A stretch of DNA of 64,000 nt from Oscheius dolichura (Eukaryota; Nematoda; Chromadorea; Rhabditida; Rhabditidae). Under the pieces are notes generated by a model. The model was not told where the DNA came from and ran no database searches. It saw nothing but the letters and a program-made list of their open reading frames with translations. The stretch covers positions 12,391,001-12,455,000 of the forward strand of contig OW051495.1 in NCBI GenBank assembly GCA_932521035.1. The letters run 5' to 3'. Each line of letters opens with the position of its first letter. Position 1 is the first letter of the stretch. Of the stretch, positions 12,401-34,339 are shown piece after piece. Made by a program: the position numbers and the translations under genes.

Positions 12401-15400
12401 AAAATGGACCAAAACTTTGTGTGGGAGGGGGGCACAATTTCCAGAAAAGTATAGAAAATCGCCCAAATTACTATATCTCTCGTGAGCTTCTAATTTTTGG
12501 GTTTCCCTAGTTTGAGCAGGCATTTTAAATTGAATGTTATTCGTTATTCAACGGGGTTCAAAAATGACCACCAATTTATGGAAAAGACTGTTCCGTTTTC
12601 AGCTGGATGCGGACTATATTCCCTCAGTTATCCCGGTGGATACCGCTGCAGATGGGAGATGTCTCTGCCCCACCAGTGAACAACACGGTGCCTGCAGTTG
12701 CATCGCTGCCGACTGGAAGAAAGTCCGTCTCCATCGTAAGTTCTCCCTTTATTTTCCATCCAAAACCCATTTTAGGTATTCAAAAGCCAGTAATCGCTGT
12801 GAATTCCACTCTCCCGGGAGTTGTCATCGAGCAGAAGAAGGAGAGCCACATCCAAATGTAAGAGATATACTCTATTGTGGTTCATTGTTCCTTTTCAGGG
12901 TTCTCTACGTAATTTTGATCCTTGTGGCCATTCTGGCCCTGATGTGTGGTACTGTAGTGTTCGTTGTCTATTTCTGTAAGAAGCTGAAACCGATTGAAAA
13001 GACCACAAGGATTCGTTTTGTCGGAAATACAATGAACGGGCATGCCGTGGCCGAGAATCAATCACCTCTCATAGCTCAATGTGAGTGTTTTATGTTTTTA
13101 GAGGGGAGGTGAGCAGCCGTCGAATGTTAAACTAAACCGGAGAGCAGAACACACGAAATCTGAACAATCTCTTGACTGTCTAATTGTGGCTTATTTTTCA
13201 GGTAAAATGACACTTCTGATCATCTATTCACACGACGGGCCGCTCCACGACGCCGCAGTCATTGCCTTCGCTGAACTGTTGAAGAATACCTTCGGGTTTG
13301 ATGTTCATGTGAGTTTTTTAATTTACAAGGGAAGGATACTTGCTCGGCATCACTTTTTCAAACTTTTTTGATGCCATCTTGTAGAGAATTTTATGGCGAT
13401 CAAGACATGTTTTCGGGATTTTGCTATAATGCCCCCGTTGTGGAGGAAAATGCAAAATAAGATTACGTTGGACAAGAATTTTGGACTTGTCCATTTTCCA
13501 TTCTCCTTCTAAAAATATGAAGCGGCGGTTGAGTGGATAATGCACTCGCCCACAGAATTTTTGTGTTTTTCTCAACTTGGGTTCGATTATTCCAAGGGAC
13601 CAAATCATTTTTGTAATTTTTTGGGGGTGATTGACATCATTTGTTTCTGCTGTAACACGCACCATAAAGTTGGGAAGGAAAATATTGGAAGTACGGAAGA
13701 TTGAGCAATTTTCTCAATAGAATGTTACTGAAATCCTCCTCGTCATTTTTACGGCATATAAAGAGGACAAGAGTCGAAAACTGATTCAATCACCCCCAAA
13801 AAATTACAAAAATGACTTGGTCCCTTGGAAAAATCGAACACAAGTTGAGAAAAACACAAAAATTCTGTGGGCGAGTGCATTATCCACTCAACCGCCGCTT
13901 CACATTTTTAGAAGGAGAATGGAAAATAGACAAGTCAAAAATTCTTTTCCAACGTAATCTTATTTTGCATTTTCCTCCACAACGGGGGCATTAGAGCAAA
14001 ATCCCGAAAATATGTCTTGATCGCCATAAAATTCTCTACAAGATGGCATCAAAAAAGTTTGAAAAAGTGATGCCGAGCAAGTATCCTTCCCTTGTTAGTA
14101 AAAAAGTATACGGTATGTATTTCCAGTTAGATGCCTGGGATATGGAAGATATTGAGCAAAACCTGGCGGAATATGTGAATTCGGCCATTGTTAGGGCAGA
14201 TAAGGTGGGGTTTTTTCTTTTGGCTGTCTAACTATGACTCTTCTCTTCAATTGATACCCTTTTAGATCATCATAATCAACTCCTTGGGCTCATTCATCCG
14301 GACCAAAGCCAAGCACATGAGGGAAGACTCCGTGGAGAGGATCTCCCCCTCTCCAGTGGATTGCCTCTTCACCATGCAGATAGACCTGGCCCTACAGTAA
14401 GTTTCGTTCTTTGAGTTAACTTCTCTTCCCCTCCCGGATGTGTCGTCACCGGACATGGGTGACTTATACTCACTGGAGCGTGTCAATTGTGATCCGGTAC
14501 TTCTTCTATTTGGGGTGGTTTCAGCCCCCAGGAGCCCTAATCGACCCACGAGGTCAAGAGATCAAACCTGGCCCACACAGAGCAGACTTCATCACACGCG
14601 AGAAAGAGTCTTTCTTAGAACCCATACACATTCAATTAGGAAACGGGGAGAGAGCAAGGAGCCCTTGCTGCCTGCTCTCAAATGATTGCATATTTATAGC
14701 CCGGAAAATAAAAGGGCCCCGAAAAGGGACCAGCAAAGACAGATGGCTAGATAATGTCATATTCCGGCCGGGGTTCTTTGATTTGGCGGGGGTGACGGAG
14801 ACGAGGAAGTAGAAGCGGATGACTTCAGTAGTCTCTTATGATTATTAGATTTCGAGAGTTTTTTTCTCTGCTTATCCGAGCAAAGAAAAGGAAAGGGAAG
14901 GGACCGGCAGAAAAATCAGTGAATAAATGCAAAATTATACCATTTTCAGACACGCTCGAGTGGTTTCAATGCGCTTCGCCTACACGCCGTCAGCCTGTAC
15001 GATCTATTCCCTCACTCCACTGCTACAGTACTCGGTTCCGGATAATTTGGGACTCCTGGTGGCATCTCTAGCAGACAGCTCATTGAAGACGGATCCTCGA
15101 TTGAGTGGATATTCTCCAGAAATGGCAAAATTGACCGCTGCAGTAGCCAAGATGCAGGACTACATCCAGAATGAGCCCCATTGGTAAGTTTTAAAGATTT
15201 TTTTGGCTAGGACAGGGGTCCTGAAGCGAGTAGGAATCTTTACTGAGTAGCTTCAGGAAGTCTGGGTGAAGGCCCGAATACAGTATCCCGAGAGTTATGC
15301 TCATTTTCCAGGTTCGAGCGTCTCCATCACCGTGTTCCTCCCATTGTGGAGCAAATAAGAGAGTCGGTTAAAACGTCTCCCAGAAAGGGAGCTGCCATCG

Positions 15401-16131
15401 TTCCGGCGAGCCCAATGGCCCAAGAACGAACCCCCCTCATCAGCCAGAACATCGAGGTGAAGCTTTACCATTCAGCTGTGAACAACTGGTGCTCAAGAAC
15501 AATACCGTCTCTAATGGTAATTGGGCACGTGGCTAATTTGGCGCACTATTTGTTTTGCCTGTTACGGGAGCAGAGATTATTAGTCACCACCACGAGCCTT
15601 CTGCACCATTTGTTTTCAACACAATTTTCGTTAAACTAAATTATTTACTAAAGAAATTGAATTCCAGGAAGAGCAAGAAACACCGAGAGAAGAAGTTGCA
15701 CCAGCTGTTACGAGGCCTGAATCCATACCAGACGAACCGGAACCGGGAGCAGAGTCCGGATTCTATAGTGACAGTTTACAAACTATGGAGGATGGAGAAT
15801 TGGAACGGAGTATAGCGCAAGAGAAGCATATTATTCAAGAAGTGAGTTCTTTAGACTGCAAAATGTTGCAAACGGGCAAGATTTCAAAATATGGAAGGTC
15901 CTGTTACGGTAGCCCGTTTAGCTCATTTTTAAAATGGTTTCGTTTCGAGACCCAAGTCGAGCCCCTAAATATTTCCATTAACCATTACAGTATCCTCTAT
16001 TTTAGGTCTTGGACAAGCCTCGGATACGAGGACTGCCCCTCCTGGAGCCAAAAGATCCCCGACACGCCGAACACAGCGCCGAGGATTCTGGTCTCTATTC
16101 CGATTTGCAAAGTGCTCATATAGCTGCCTAA
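9478..16131 (+). CDS. Interleukin-17 receptor-like protein with SEFIR domain (ILCR family)
   Basis: Single-pass receptor of the nematode ILCR family, which passes IL-17-type cytokine signals to ACTL-1 and MALT-1 in C. elegans. Proposed exons: 9493-9664, 9982-10137, 10182-10294, 10338-10470, 10510-10548, 11600-11721, 11866-11994, 12603-12735, 12776-12857, 12899-13080, 13202-13308, 14127-14204, 14266-14396, 14950-15183, 15312-15456, 15668-15841, 16006-16131. Together they give an in-frame 751-residue protein. A signal peptide (MLLVVLLSVLVPFAHS) starts at 9493, 15 bases after a TTTGCAG acceptor that may be a trans-splice site. The ectodomain has CPTSEQHGACSC-type cysteines. The membrane segment is at about 361-385 (VLYVILILVAILAL). 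The SEFIR domain spans about 421-575 and begins KMTLLIIYSHDGPLHD, the family's first box. The acidic tail carries two SGxYSD motifs. Which C. elegans paralogue (ilcr-1 or ilcr-2) it matches is undecided; the span starts at the acceptor. Confidence 0.82.
9482..9502 (+). promoter_or_regulatory. Short upstream ORF overlapping the receptor start
   Basis: After the acceptor at 9477 the first ATG is at 9482. It opens a six-codon frame (MSPGCC, stop 9500-9502) that overlaps the receptor ATG at 9493 in another frame. If the message begins at this acceptor, ribosomes meet the short frame first, which could lower receptor translation. Confidence 0.35.
13325..14096. repeat. Large foldback (inverted-repeat) element in a receptor intron
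   Basis: The arms at about 13325-13632 and 13788-14096 are near-perfect inverse complements of roughly 305 bases around a spacer of about 155 bases. Translating the arms gives almost the same peptide from the minus strand on the left and the plus strand on the right, which shows the symmetry and explains the spurious open frames. The element fills nearly all of the intron 13309-14126 between two SEFIR exons. I see no transposase, so it is a non-autonomous MITE or foldback element. Each arm holds a weakly tRNA-like stretch (GGTTCGATTATTCC resembles a B box). Confidence 0.85.
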
Positions 16132-17673
16132 CTGTCTTTTATTCAAGAATAGTCAATTACCCCATTTATATTGTGTCCTCTTTGTGTGTACCGTACTACC
16201 TCCATGCGGGTCTTTCTAATACATGTTCTCTCTCTCGGTCCCCCCGTCCTCCTTCTCACCACCTCCACCCTTTCCCATCCTTGTCTTCCTCTTCCGTTGT
16301 ATTAGCATTCTACACATTACATGTCAATTGATCTCATTCCATTTCCGGGCTAAAAATACAGAGAAGATATTCGTAAATTCTTACTTTTTTTATATTCCTT
16401 ATATTCCTTATTAAAGATTTGTACATAGAAATAAGAGCAAAAGAAATAAATTATTACGGTAACTACGACTTTGATCTTTGAGGCCGGAAAGGGCGGAAAG
16501 ATACATTTCTATCGGAAGGCGACAAGTGATGAATGGGAAATTTGCAATAAGTGACGGAGGCCAGATTGTAACACGGATATAATCGAGGAGATCAAAAAGC
16601 AGGCAAAACAACCTGGAGGAGGAAGTGTACAACCGGGATCGGGAGGATAACAACTGCTATTTAGTGCAAGAAAACTTGGGGGATCAGACAAGTTCAAGCT
16701 GTCGGAAAGTAAAGGAATAATCTGAGTGAAACCATGTTCCAGTGGAATCGTGGTTTTCATTCTCAAGGGCATCCAGTTTCCCTAACTTTCCGTTATAGTC
16801 CTTTCCAAAAATTAAAGTTATCGTACTATCGGCCGTTATAGGAAACGGCGAAGAAAAAGCTAGAGAAATCGAAAATCTCGATCACTTCTGCTGAAAAGGT
16901 CCCGCGCGGAAGGGCCCGTTACGGTACCCCTACTTTTTATTAAAAAAAACTATAGTCCAGTTTCAGACTGCTGTATGATGGAGTATGCTCTGTGCTTCTT
17001 GTAAGTGAAGGCTTTGGACTGGCGGTTCTATGAAATCTTCTTTTACACATGAAAATCGGGCGAAGGCTATTCCCTAATAACTGCAGCCTACTTCTTTGAG
17101 TATACTTTAATGCCTTTTTCCCTAACTTCCAACTTCCTCTTTAAAAGTGCGTATCCGTAGGCGTAAAGTGTTCTTTTGTCCTGGCTACTCTTTGATTTTG
17201 CCATTGTTCCATGCAAAAAAGTGTCCAACAGCGGCCTCTACTTTTATCCATAGAAGCTGGTTAAATACTCTCCGGCTCCCAATAATAGCAGTTCCGCACC
17301 GGGCTGTTCTTTTGTCATTATTTGCCGTGTTATTTCGAACCGGGGGACTGATAGAATCTCATTTATTTCCATACTAATTTAAAAAAAGATGAAACAGGAA
17401 GAATTGTATACAGCTTTGCATATAAGAAGAACCAGATTAAAACTGAGAGCAGATCAGCACGTAAAATTTAAAAATAGTAAAAAAACACAACTGGGGGATC
17501 AAATTATTCACAGAAAAGGAATATCCACGGGGATACGAACGATAAAAGAGGACAAGAAGAGAGAAGAGAGAAGAAATTGCTATGTAAGTGAAGGCAATGT
17601 GGAATGAATGGATCAGGAGCACGAGAGGGAGAGAGGTGACGGGGAGACAAGATGGCAGGGGGGACGAGACACT
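16132..17673. other. Intergenic, convergent 3' ends
   Basis: This lies between the receptor stop and the minus-strand stop of the sorting nexin. It holds AT-rich 3' flank (an ATTAAA near 16411) and short chance open frames on both strands. I see no gene in it. Confidence 0.5.
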
Positions 17674-27057
<9,384 letters not shown>

Positions 27058-30000
27058 TTTTGTACTGAAATAAGGTATATTTAACGAATTTTAAGAGGAG
27101 AAAGGGAAATAAAAGTGAATAAAGAGATTAAAGAAAGAGAAGAACACGTTTTAGACCACGTTTCTCCACCTTAGCAGGCGCAGAACCCCAGAATGCCCAC
27201 GTGGAGCAAATCTCGGGGCTATCTGGCCCAATGCAAGCCTTGCTGTCATCTATCCATTTTCCAAAGCTGCAAGAGTGAACAGAGACACAACTTTTAACTA
27301 GAGACAGTGTCTAGAAACTCTAAAAAGAGAGGCAGAGATCAATGGAACATTGGAGTCTAGGGTGAACGTCACCCGCTCTTTTTTTGTTGTAGCAGATGGT
27401 TGCAAAACTGATGAAAGGATATTTCAAGCCACCTGGGGTGGCGGGGAAATCGTGCTAGTCAGTACCGAACGTTACTGGCTTCGAAACGGTCATAATTCCT
27501 CCTTTGACTGGGGAAAAGAGGAGGAAAACGGCCGGGATAAAGAGGACAGGAGTAGTTTTCCAGGAAGTGAGAAGGGGTAAACGACACCTTTTCACCTTTT
27601 CAGGGTGTCGTTTACCCCTCCCCACAACAAAATATAGGAAAAAACCATTAGAGATCAATTGCCTTTCTGCCCCCTTCTCACTCTTGTTACTGGATGAAGG
27701 TATCCGGTTTCTGTCACAGGAGGCACAACCCCCGTGTGGAATATATACGCGTATAATAAACAGATGGTAGACTAAAATGGTAGATGACTTTCTGTCCCCG
27801 ATAAGCACGAAGCCAACCAGCCTGGGTGAGTCATTTTGTGTCTGTGTCGAAATATCTTCTCCAGCCAGATTAGGTCATCGTCTGCCCCGAGGATTCACCA
27901 CAAGTGTCATCAAAAAGAGGAGGAGGAAGGTAAATAGAATGCCACCCCGTCTAGACCTTGTTTATGGTCAGAAGGGACGAGAAAATAACGAAATGATGCA
28001 GGGGAACCACGTAAGCGGAGGTAAACGGTCAAATTTCTCGAAAAAATGGAAGACTGGGACGAAAAACGGACGAGAATTTGATCCAGTTTGGAATGTAAAC
28101 ACGATGGGCTCATGACCCAAAAAGGAGGGAAAATAAAACATATTCACGTATTGTTTACGCAGGAGGCCGACAGCAATAAGAGTGGCTCCAATTAGAGAGG
28201 GAAAAGTGGGTGAATTGAAGAGAAACTTGGAGAAATTAGACGGGGTAGCTTTTAGAATGTTGTTATCTCTATTTTTAAGAGGAAGCGAGGCTTTGCACGA
28301 TAATATTGTCATTTTTATCACTAGCTAAAGTGAGAAATCTAGATATTTTCATGTTTAATTTCATTGAAATGTTAGGAGGACTATAAGAAGATAGAATATA
28401 GTCAAAAACAAGAAGAATTTGATCGCTTGCGCTTTAGAACGCTGAAAAATCCAGAACAACTTCGTTTAAACAAGAAAGAGGTCAAAAATCACTTCCCGGG
28501 TAAAGTTCAAATCAATTACTAAAAATTACACAAAAACATTTGTTCACAGAGAAGCTAAGAACTCTACTTTTAAGCTTATCTGGTCTGATAGAGAAGCAAA
28601 AGCTGACTAAACCATTTTGAACGCGTCCGTTCGCCCGAAAATTGCGTCCAAATGACCATAAAATTTTTGATAAATTGACGTCAACCAATCTAAACGATAT
28701 AGGTGGTTTTTTTCTTTCGGTTTCCTTTTCTTTTGATTTTTGAAGCTTTAAAACGGATAGAAATTTGTCATAGAAAGGAAAAAAAAGGGGGAATGTGCGA
28801 TCGACTCAGCTGGTCGGAATTGATAAGGAAGCTCAGCGCTGTGACTATGTTCAGCTCTAGTGTGTTCAGGACTAAAAATTGTCAAATGTTATGGGGTTTT
28901 TGTAATTTTCGGAAAAGAAATTTGGAAAACCGGGATGGAAACGTACATTAGCGAAAAAGAATAAGCCGGAAAAGGATAGCAGCGAAAAAGCCACGCCACT
29001 TTTGAATTCTAATGAGGCAGCTGTCGCTAGGTGGTCCGTTTTTCTCGCTTTTTTCGCTTTTGTACTATTATGTTCAGGTATGGGTTGGAAAACGGCTGAA
29101 AAATGCAGCAAAAAATAAAAAAATGGAGAAATAAGGAGGAAAAGAGGTTGGCTTTGAGAAAATCTGTGTTGTGAGGGAGGAATCCCTTTTTAAGGACAAA
29201 ACTATAAAAAATGATTAAAATGTCATAATGGGTGGACAAGTTGACACAATATGGTCAGCCCCGTTTCCCTGTTCCCCTCTCAGATGATCCTATTATCGAT
29301 TGACGTGTGGTCGCACTGCAGCAAACGACTAGCGGGACACACACACGGGAGAGAGAACGTCTCGTCAAAAAATGACCAGGGCGAGGGTGTGAGACACGGA
29401 CATAGCGATAGTGATGGAGAGATAGCAGGTCAGTGGGAGAGAGGACACCGGGTGAAGGAAAGATTCTCTTGTCTGTTTGTAGAAGAAGAAATGGAAACAG
29501 TCGTTTGTTAGCCAGTTTTTTGGCTGATCTGCGGATTGAAAGAGACCGGAGAGGAAAGAAGGGGATGTGCCCTCTTTGGAAACAATTGTAAGGCCCTTTT
29601 TTAGGTCCTGGCGCGAATTTCTTCAGATTGAACTGAATGAAAGGGTCTACAGAACGGATCGGCTGAGCAAACCTCTCTTTTTGGACCGGCTGGATCAGAA
29701 GGCATTGAGCCCAATATAAGAGAGGTTTCGATGGTTTTTAGCCTCTGACAGGGCCGTAACAAGGTAAAAAGAACCTGGAGGACGGTTTGATTGATCATCC
29801 ACTCTTTTTATCCACCCCTGAGTCAACTATCCCCCGAGACGCAAGCCGCTATCTCACTGTTCATGGAAAATAGACCGGTTTACCCCTTTCCCAACTTTTA
29901 TGCAATTCTTTCAATTAGACGAGGAAACGAAAACGGACAGGGTGAAAGAGTGCTGCTCACCACCTGAAAAGAAACACCATACGGTTGTTTAGTCTCAGAC

Positions 30001-30664
30001 CCGCGTTGGAGAATGACACATCTCTCAAGCGCGTCCAAAAACAATCAAATGGCTGTCAGATGACTAAGGAGGTCTCTTTTTTGATTAGAAGGAGCCAGTT
30101 AGGAAAGGAAATGCCCGCCAAGAAAGATGATTTGGATAGAAATTGAGAAGGATGGAGAGATGTGCTAAAATGGTTGAGATAGCGGAAGAGATGTGCTAAA
30201 ATGGTACCCAGTCTGGAAAGAGCTGCGTTTCTAACAGTTCTCTTGGTTCAATTTGAAGAAATGCCCGGTATGTATGCTGGAAAGAGTGATATAATTAAAA
30301 TTACCCAGTATACCTTTCCCAGGCATACCCAGGCAGGTTCCTGGGAAATCTATGAATTTTCCAACGCGGCGTTTTCTTTCGCAACTTTCTAGTCATCAAA
30401 ATAAACGAACAGAAAAAATGACAGTGGTTCAGCAAAACCAACCTACTGTGTTTTACGAGGATGCGTAGAAAAGAGTAGCGGTGTGAAAAGTTCCCGATGC
30501 ATCCCCCTCCCGGTGCTTGCACTTCTCTTGGTAAACACTAAACCACACCACGTGTGCCTGTCACACACAATACACAGGTCATTGTGCTTTTTATTAAAAC
30601 TTTTCTCTTTCCGCATACATACACAATTAATATTTACAGTAACTTTATCATTTAAAGTGTAGAA
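27058..30664. other. Intergenic, upstream of the sorting nexin
   Basis: No exon chain or protein-like frame was seen on either strand. It contains the hairpin at 27574-27618 and several purine-rich stretches. It would include the promoter of the SH3-containing isoform and the 3' flank of the zinc-finger gene (TTTATT at 30589-30594 is its likely poly(A) signal on the minus strand). Confidence 0.5.
27574..27618. repeat. Short perfect hairpin, 15-bp stem
   Basis: GGGGTAAACGACACC at 27574-27588 and its exact complement at 27604-27618 flank a 15-base loop. The stem is too short for a typical animal miRNA precursor, and no U-run follows. Confidence 0.75.
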
Positions 30665-31778
30665 TTAGTCGACTGGCTTCTCATTCTTCCGTTTGAATCG
30701 TGTCCTCCGGTGATTGTTCCTCATGTGGGTTACCAGATCCCCAGTCAGGCGGAAGGAGGCTCCACAGACAGCGCAGCAGTTCTCGGAAATTGGTGTCACT
30801 CCGAGGGCAGAGGCGACTAGAGGGTTTCCAATGTGGGGAGGACCTGGAAAATTACTGTAGGGAATTCTTTAGAACCTTTCAAGCCACAGTTAGACAGTTT
30901 GAGCTTCAGATACGGCGTTTAAGCCCAAATTTCCTCACCTTGGGGTACTGTAGGTACTGGAAAATTGGGAGCCACAGCTTCCGCAGCCGCTGGAACAAAT
31001 GGTGGAGGAACCACTTGTTGCTGCATTCTAGCCTGAGCCAAGTTCGCCATGAACCGTTGCCTCATCGCCGATTCCATTTGCTGCTGTTGCATTCTCAGCA
31101 TTAGCGGAGCCAAGTGCATGTAATTCTGGAAGAAGAAGATCTTGTGCATAAACACCAGGGATCATAACAAATACGATGATGGCATAGGTTGTGATTTACG
31201 CGGATAATTGGTGCACGTATTATGGAATAAATTAGGCTCTGCTGACGTTAGGAATATTAAGAGGGCTAGCCCTAGAGGGGGCAAATCCGTAGTATTGTTT
31301 TCTCTCTCTGGAAGGAGAGATCAAAAATGACATGGGACTGGAGGATAACCTTTGGGATACCCCGCTAAAGTTTGACTAGTAAACTAGCTTCTAATGCATC
31401 TGGAAATGACCACAAATTTCAAGAAACTGATCATAATCACGGAAAGGGTCTTGGAACGAATGCAGTAGATAATCTAGGGGCCCGGTGTCCAGAATTTAGA
31501 TCTCCCCCAAAGATGCTTAGAAAATTCAGTAGTTTACAGTTCCAAAAAGGGTAATTAGGGAGAGAGCACTGTATTTTACTAAGAAACGGACGTCTAAAAT
31601 CGCTACAGTATCCTTTTAAACTAACCTGCATCAATAAAGGCATCTGTGGAGGGAAGACAGATTTCGAGAAATCCAACGGCTGCGTGGGCGAGGTAGACGG
31701 ACTTGAGGAGTCATCCTTCCCTAGATCATCTATCGCAGGGTTCCAGACTCGAATCTTCTTGGTCATTGGTTCTCCCAT
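30665..31778 (-). CDS. Small protein with a single C2H2 zinc finger
   Basis: Exons 31778-31626, 31125-30939 and 30843-30665 give 172 residues in frame. The start ATG at 31778 comes three bases after a TGTTTCAG acceptor, typical for a trans-spliced nematode message. The N-terminus is basic then Ser/Pro-rich (SSSPSTSPTQPLDFS), the middle is methionine- and glutamine-rich (MLRMQQQQMESAMRQRF), and the C-terminus holds one finger, CAVCGASFRLTGDLVTHM followed by RNNH, and a basic tail (RRTRFKRKNEK). The finger spacing C-x2-C-x12-H-x4-H is classical. The layout suggests a nuclear regulator: Q-rich segment, one finger, basic tail. I do not recognise the orthologue. Confidence 0.75.
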
Positions 31779-34339
31779 CTCTGAAACATTTTCATCTCAT
31801 TTTGTCAACGGGTGAAGTAGAATAGTAGAAAGGTCAAGGTAAGTTAGGCCCAATTGGCAGAGGAGGAACAGACTGTCAGCAGTAGGCATGATCGTCTCTA
31901 TAGCTGGTCGTTTACATACGAAATGAGAGAGACGGCATATTCGCGCCTCCTCAGCATACATTATCACAGCAGGTATTTACCAGAGGAAGGGAAGGGAAGG
32001 AGAGACAGAGAGCGGCCGAGAGAACTACGTACGGAGAAGGGTGCGGGGAGGGGTACGGTAGTTTTCAGATGACGGGGCAGGGGAGACGGTCATTATAGAT
32101 GTAAATACGGGGCAAGCAGGAGGGGGAGAAGGGTGACGCCAAAACAGAGGTAGACACTGGATGGGAGGAAACATAAAGGGATTTATAACTCTTCTCTTTC
32201 TAATAGAACGAATTTGGTGCCTGGCCCCGAAGCGATATGAACGCCACGGCGAGAGAGATCAAAGTCACTTCATTTACTCTCCTCCTCACTTTAAATCCCG
32301 TCCCCAAGTCAAATTATTTAAAGGTATTCACTCTACTCAAGTGGTGGTTGTTTTTAGAAAGTGAGGGAGGAGAGGGAGGTCTAAAATAGCTAGATTATAG
32401 CTATTCCGAGTAATATTAGCCGCTCAGTATGAGTGAGGCTATTGATAGCCACGCACATCATTGTTTACCTATTCTAGAAATAAATAGACCTAGAGGCACA
32501 AAGAACCTTTACGTCTTCTACTAACAGTGTTTGTAATCCCCTTGACCGCCATATTTTTCACACCTTTGGTGACAAATTACCCAGAAGAGAAGGACATCTG
32601 TCCGCGTGGGACAGTCTGATACAGTCGGACTAATCCGCTCTTGACTGCGTGGACCATGAGGTTTCCCGGGGAGTGGCCATCCAGAGGGGGGCTACCATAA
32701 GGACAGGTGTCTATGCAATGTGACGAGGATTACGTAAACAATTAGTGACAGGTTACGGTGCGAATAAACTCTCAGAGGGCAGGAAATACCTCTTTTTAGA
32801 ATTTAAAGAGTTTGAGAGGAGGAAGGAGCTGAAAGGCAACAGATTGTCAAAAGAGAAAGGGCTAAAAGGGTTCGGGACAGTCCTTGGGGAGGTCGAAGTC
32901 AATGAATTCGTTGGGCAATGACATACGGACCTTTGACAAGCGGGGTGACAACTGGCAAATGGGAAGAACGAGGCGAAAAGGATGAAAACTAAGTTAGCCC
33001 GAATTTAAAAAGGATCTGTTTCAGGACGTTTTATTTACAGTATCCCGTTTAAAGTGGCCTAATTGATGTAAAGAGAGAATTGAGCAAAGAAATAAGAACA
33101 TCCCGGACCATTTGAGGCAACACATGTTGCAACAATAATCATATCGCCCTTCCGACAAATAGCTCATCTGGTAGGGGACACGATGAATAGCCGATCCGCT
33201 TATTTGATATTGGTTGCCACATTAAAAGCCACCGCCCTCCGGCCTCCTTCTCTCGTAAACCATCCGAGACAGGTCCCGCGAGGGTAGAGGATCCTAAGGA
33301 GCCAGCCGGCTTCCTTTAAAGATTTTGTGAAGAATAATTAGGGAGGACGGAAGTGAAGGAGGGGAAGGGGACAGATTGTGTAGAATGGAGAGCTGCAAAA
33401 AAGGAAAAGAAGACAATTGGAACTGTTGACTGTCTAATTGTGGTATAGGCTCTATTCTGTTAAACAACAGCAAAACTGGATAAAATTGGAGGTTTAAATT
33501 GTTCAATGATGGGATTACGGTAAAGGAAACAGTTAAAAAGAAGGTCAGAGTGACAATGCCTCCGCTCCGTCCACCGTAAGATGGCGGACGGTTTTGAAAT
33601 TCAAAGGTCTAGCCCCTCACCGGCCCCCGTTTGGCTGTCACAATGTTGCGACAACCGTTAAGCGGCCGCTCCTCTTTTTAGCGTATTCAAGGCGTTAAAG
33701 GTGATCACCTCGCGCTTAGGGGGGCCTCCTGGGGTGAGTGTTTATTGCCCTGGTCTCGGTCGGCAATGTCACAAGTCAAAGAAGGATCCATTAGAGGGGA
33801 TCGAGGGGGGCGTTGCAAAAAGATCACATTTCACAAATTAGAAAAGGGGAAGAAAAGGACGGGAAGAGAACCACTTGTTTGGTTAAATAGTACAAAACAG
33901 GGGAGGAGGGTCTGGTCAGCGAAGGGTCATCACAGCATGGCGCCTGAGCCAAAAGTGGATAACGTACAGATGGCGGAATAGCCGATAATCGCTACCTTGT
34001 AACAATGACCGCATTGCTCGGGAACAGAAGCCTCCCACAGGGTAAGAGGCTGGTTAGAAAAGACAATGCGGTTTGAATTTACCGGGCGACAGCCACAGTT
34101 ACGCAGCCACATGGGTTCAAATGGTTCAGAAACCACAGCGGAAGCTTCCTCGTGATCTCTTCCTGTTCCGTTCAAAAAATCACAATTCCCCTGCCCTAAC
34201 CCCCGTTATCACCCGGCACCCCTTTCCGGCTGGCTCTTCCCCTTTGTCTCGAGCCTTTCTGTGACAATTTGACTTCATAATCCGACTCCGTTTGCTTTAT
34301 AAGCGGTTTCGTCCCTGATAACGTATACCTCAGCACAAA
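31779..34339. other. Intergenic, between divergent genes
   Basis: No gene was recognised. The right end holds the promoter of the ShK-type gene, with a TATA-like TTATAA near 34297 and TGATAA at 34316-34321. The remainder is unique-looking sequence with chance frames. Confidence 0.5.

Noticed and set aside
13318-13994. Two similar open frames on opposite strands, like a small gene pair
   Set aside because: They are the two arms of one inverted repeat; the similarity is due to the palindrome.
27574-27618. miRNA precursor
   Set aside because: The stem is only 15 pairs, too short for a metazoan pre-miRNA.
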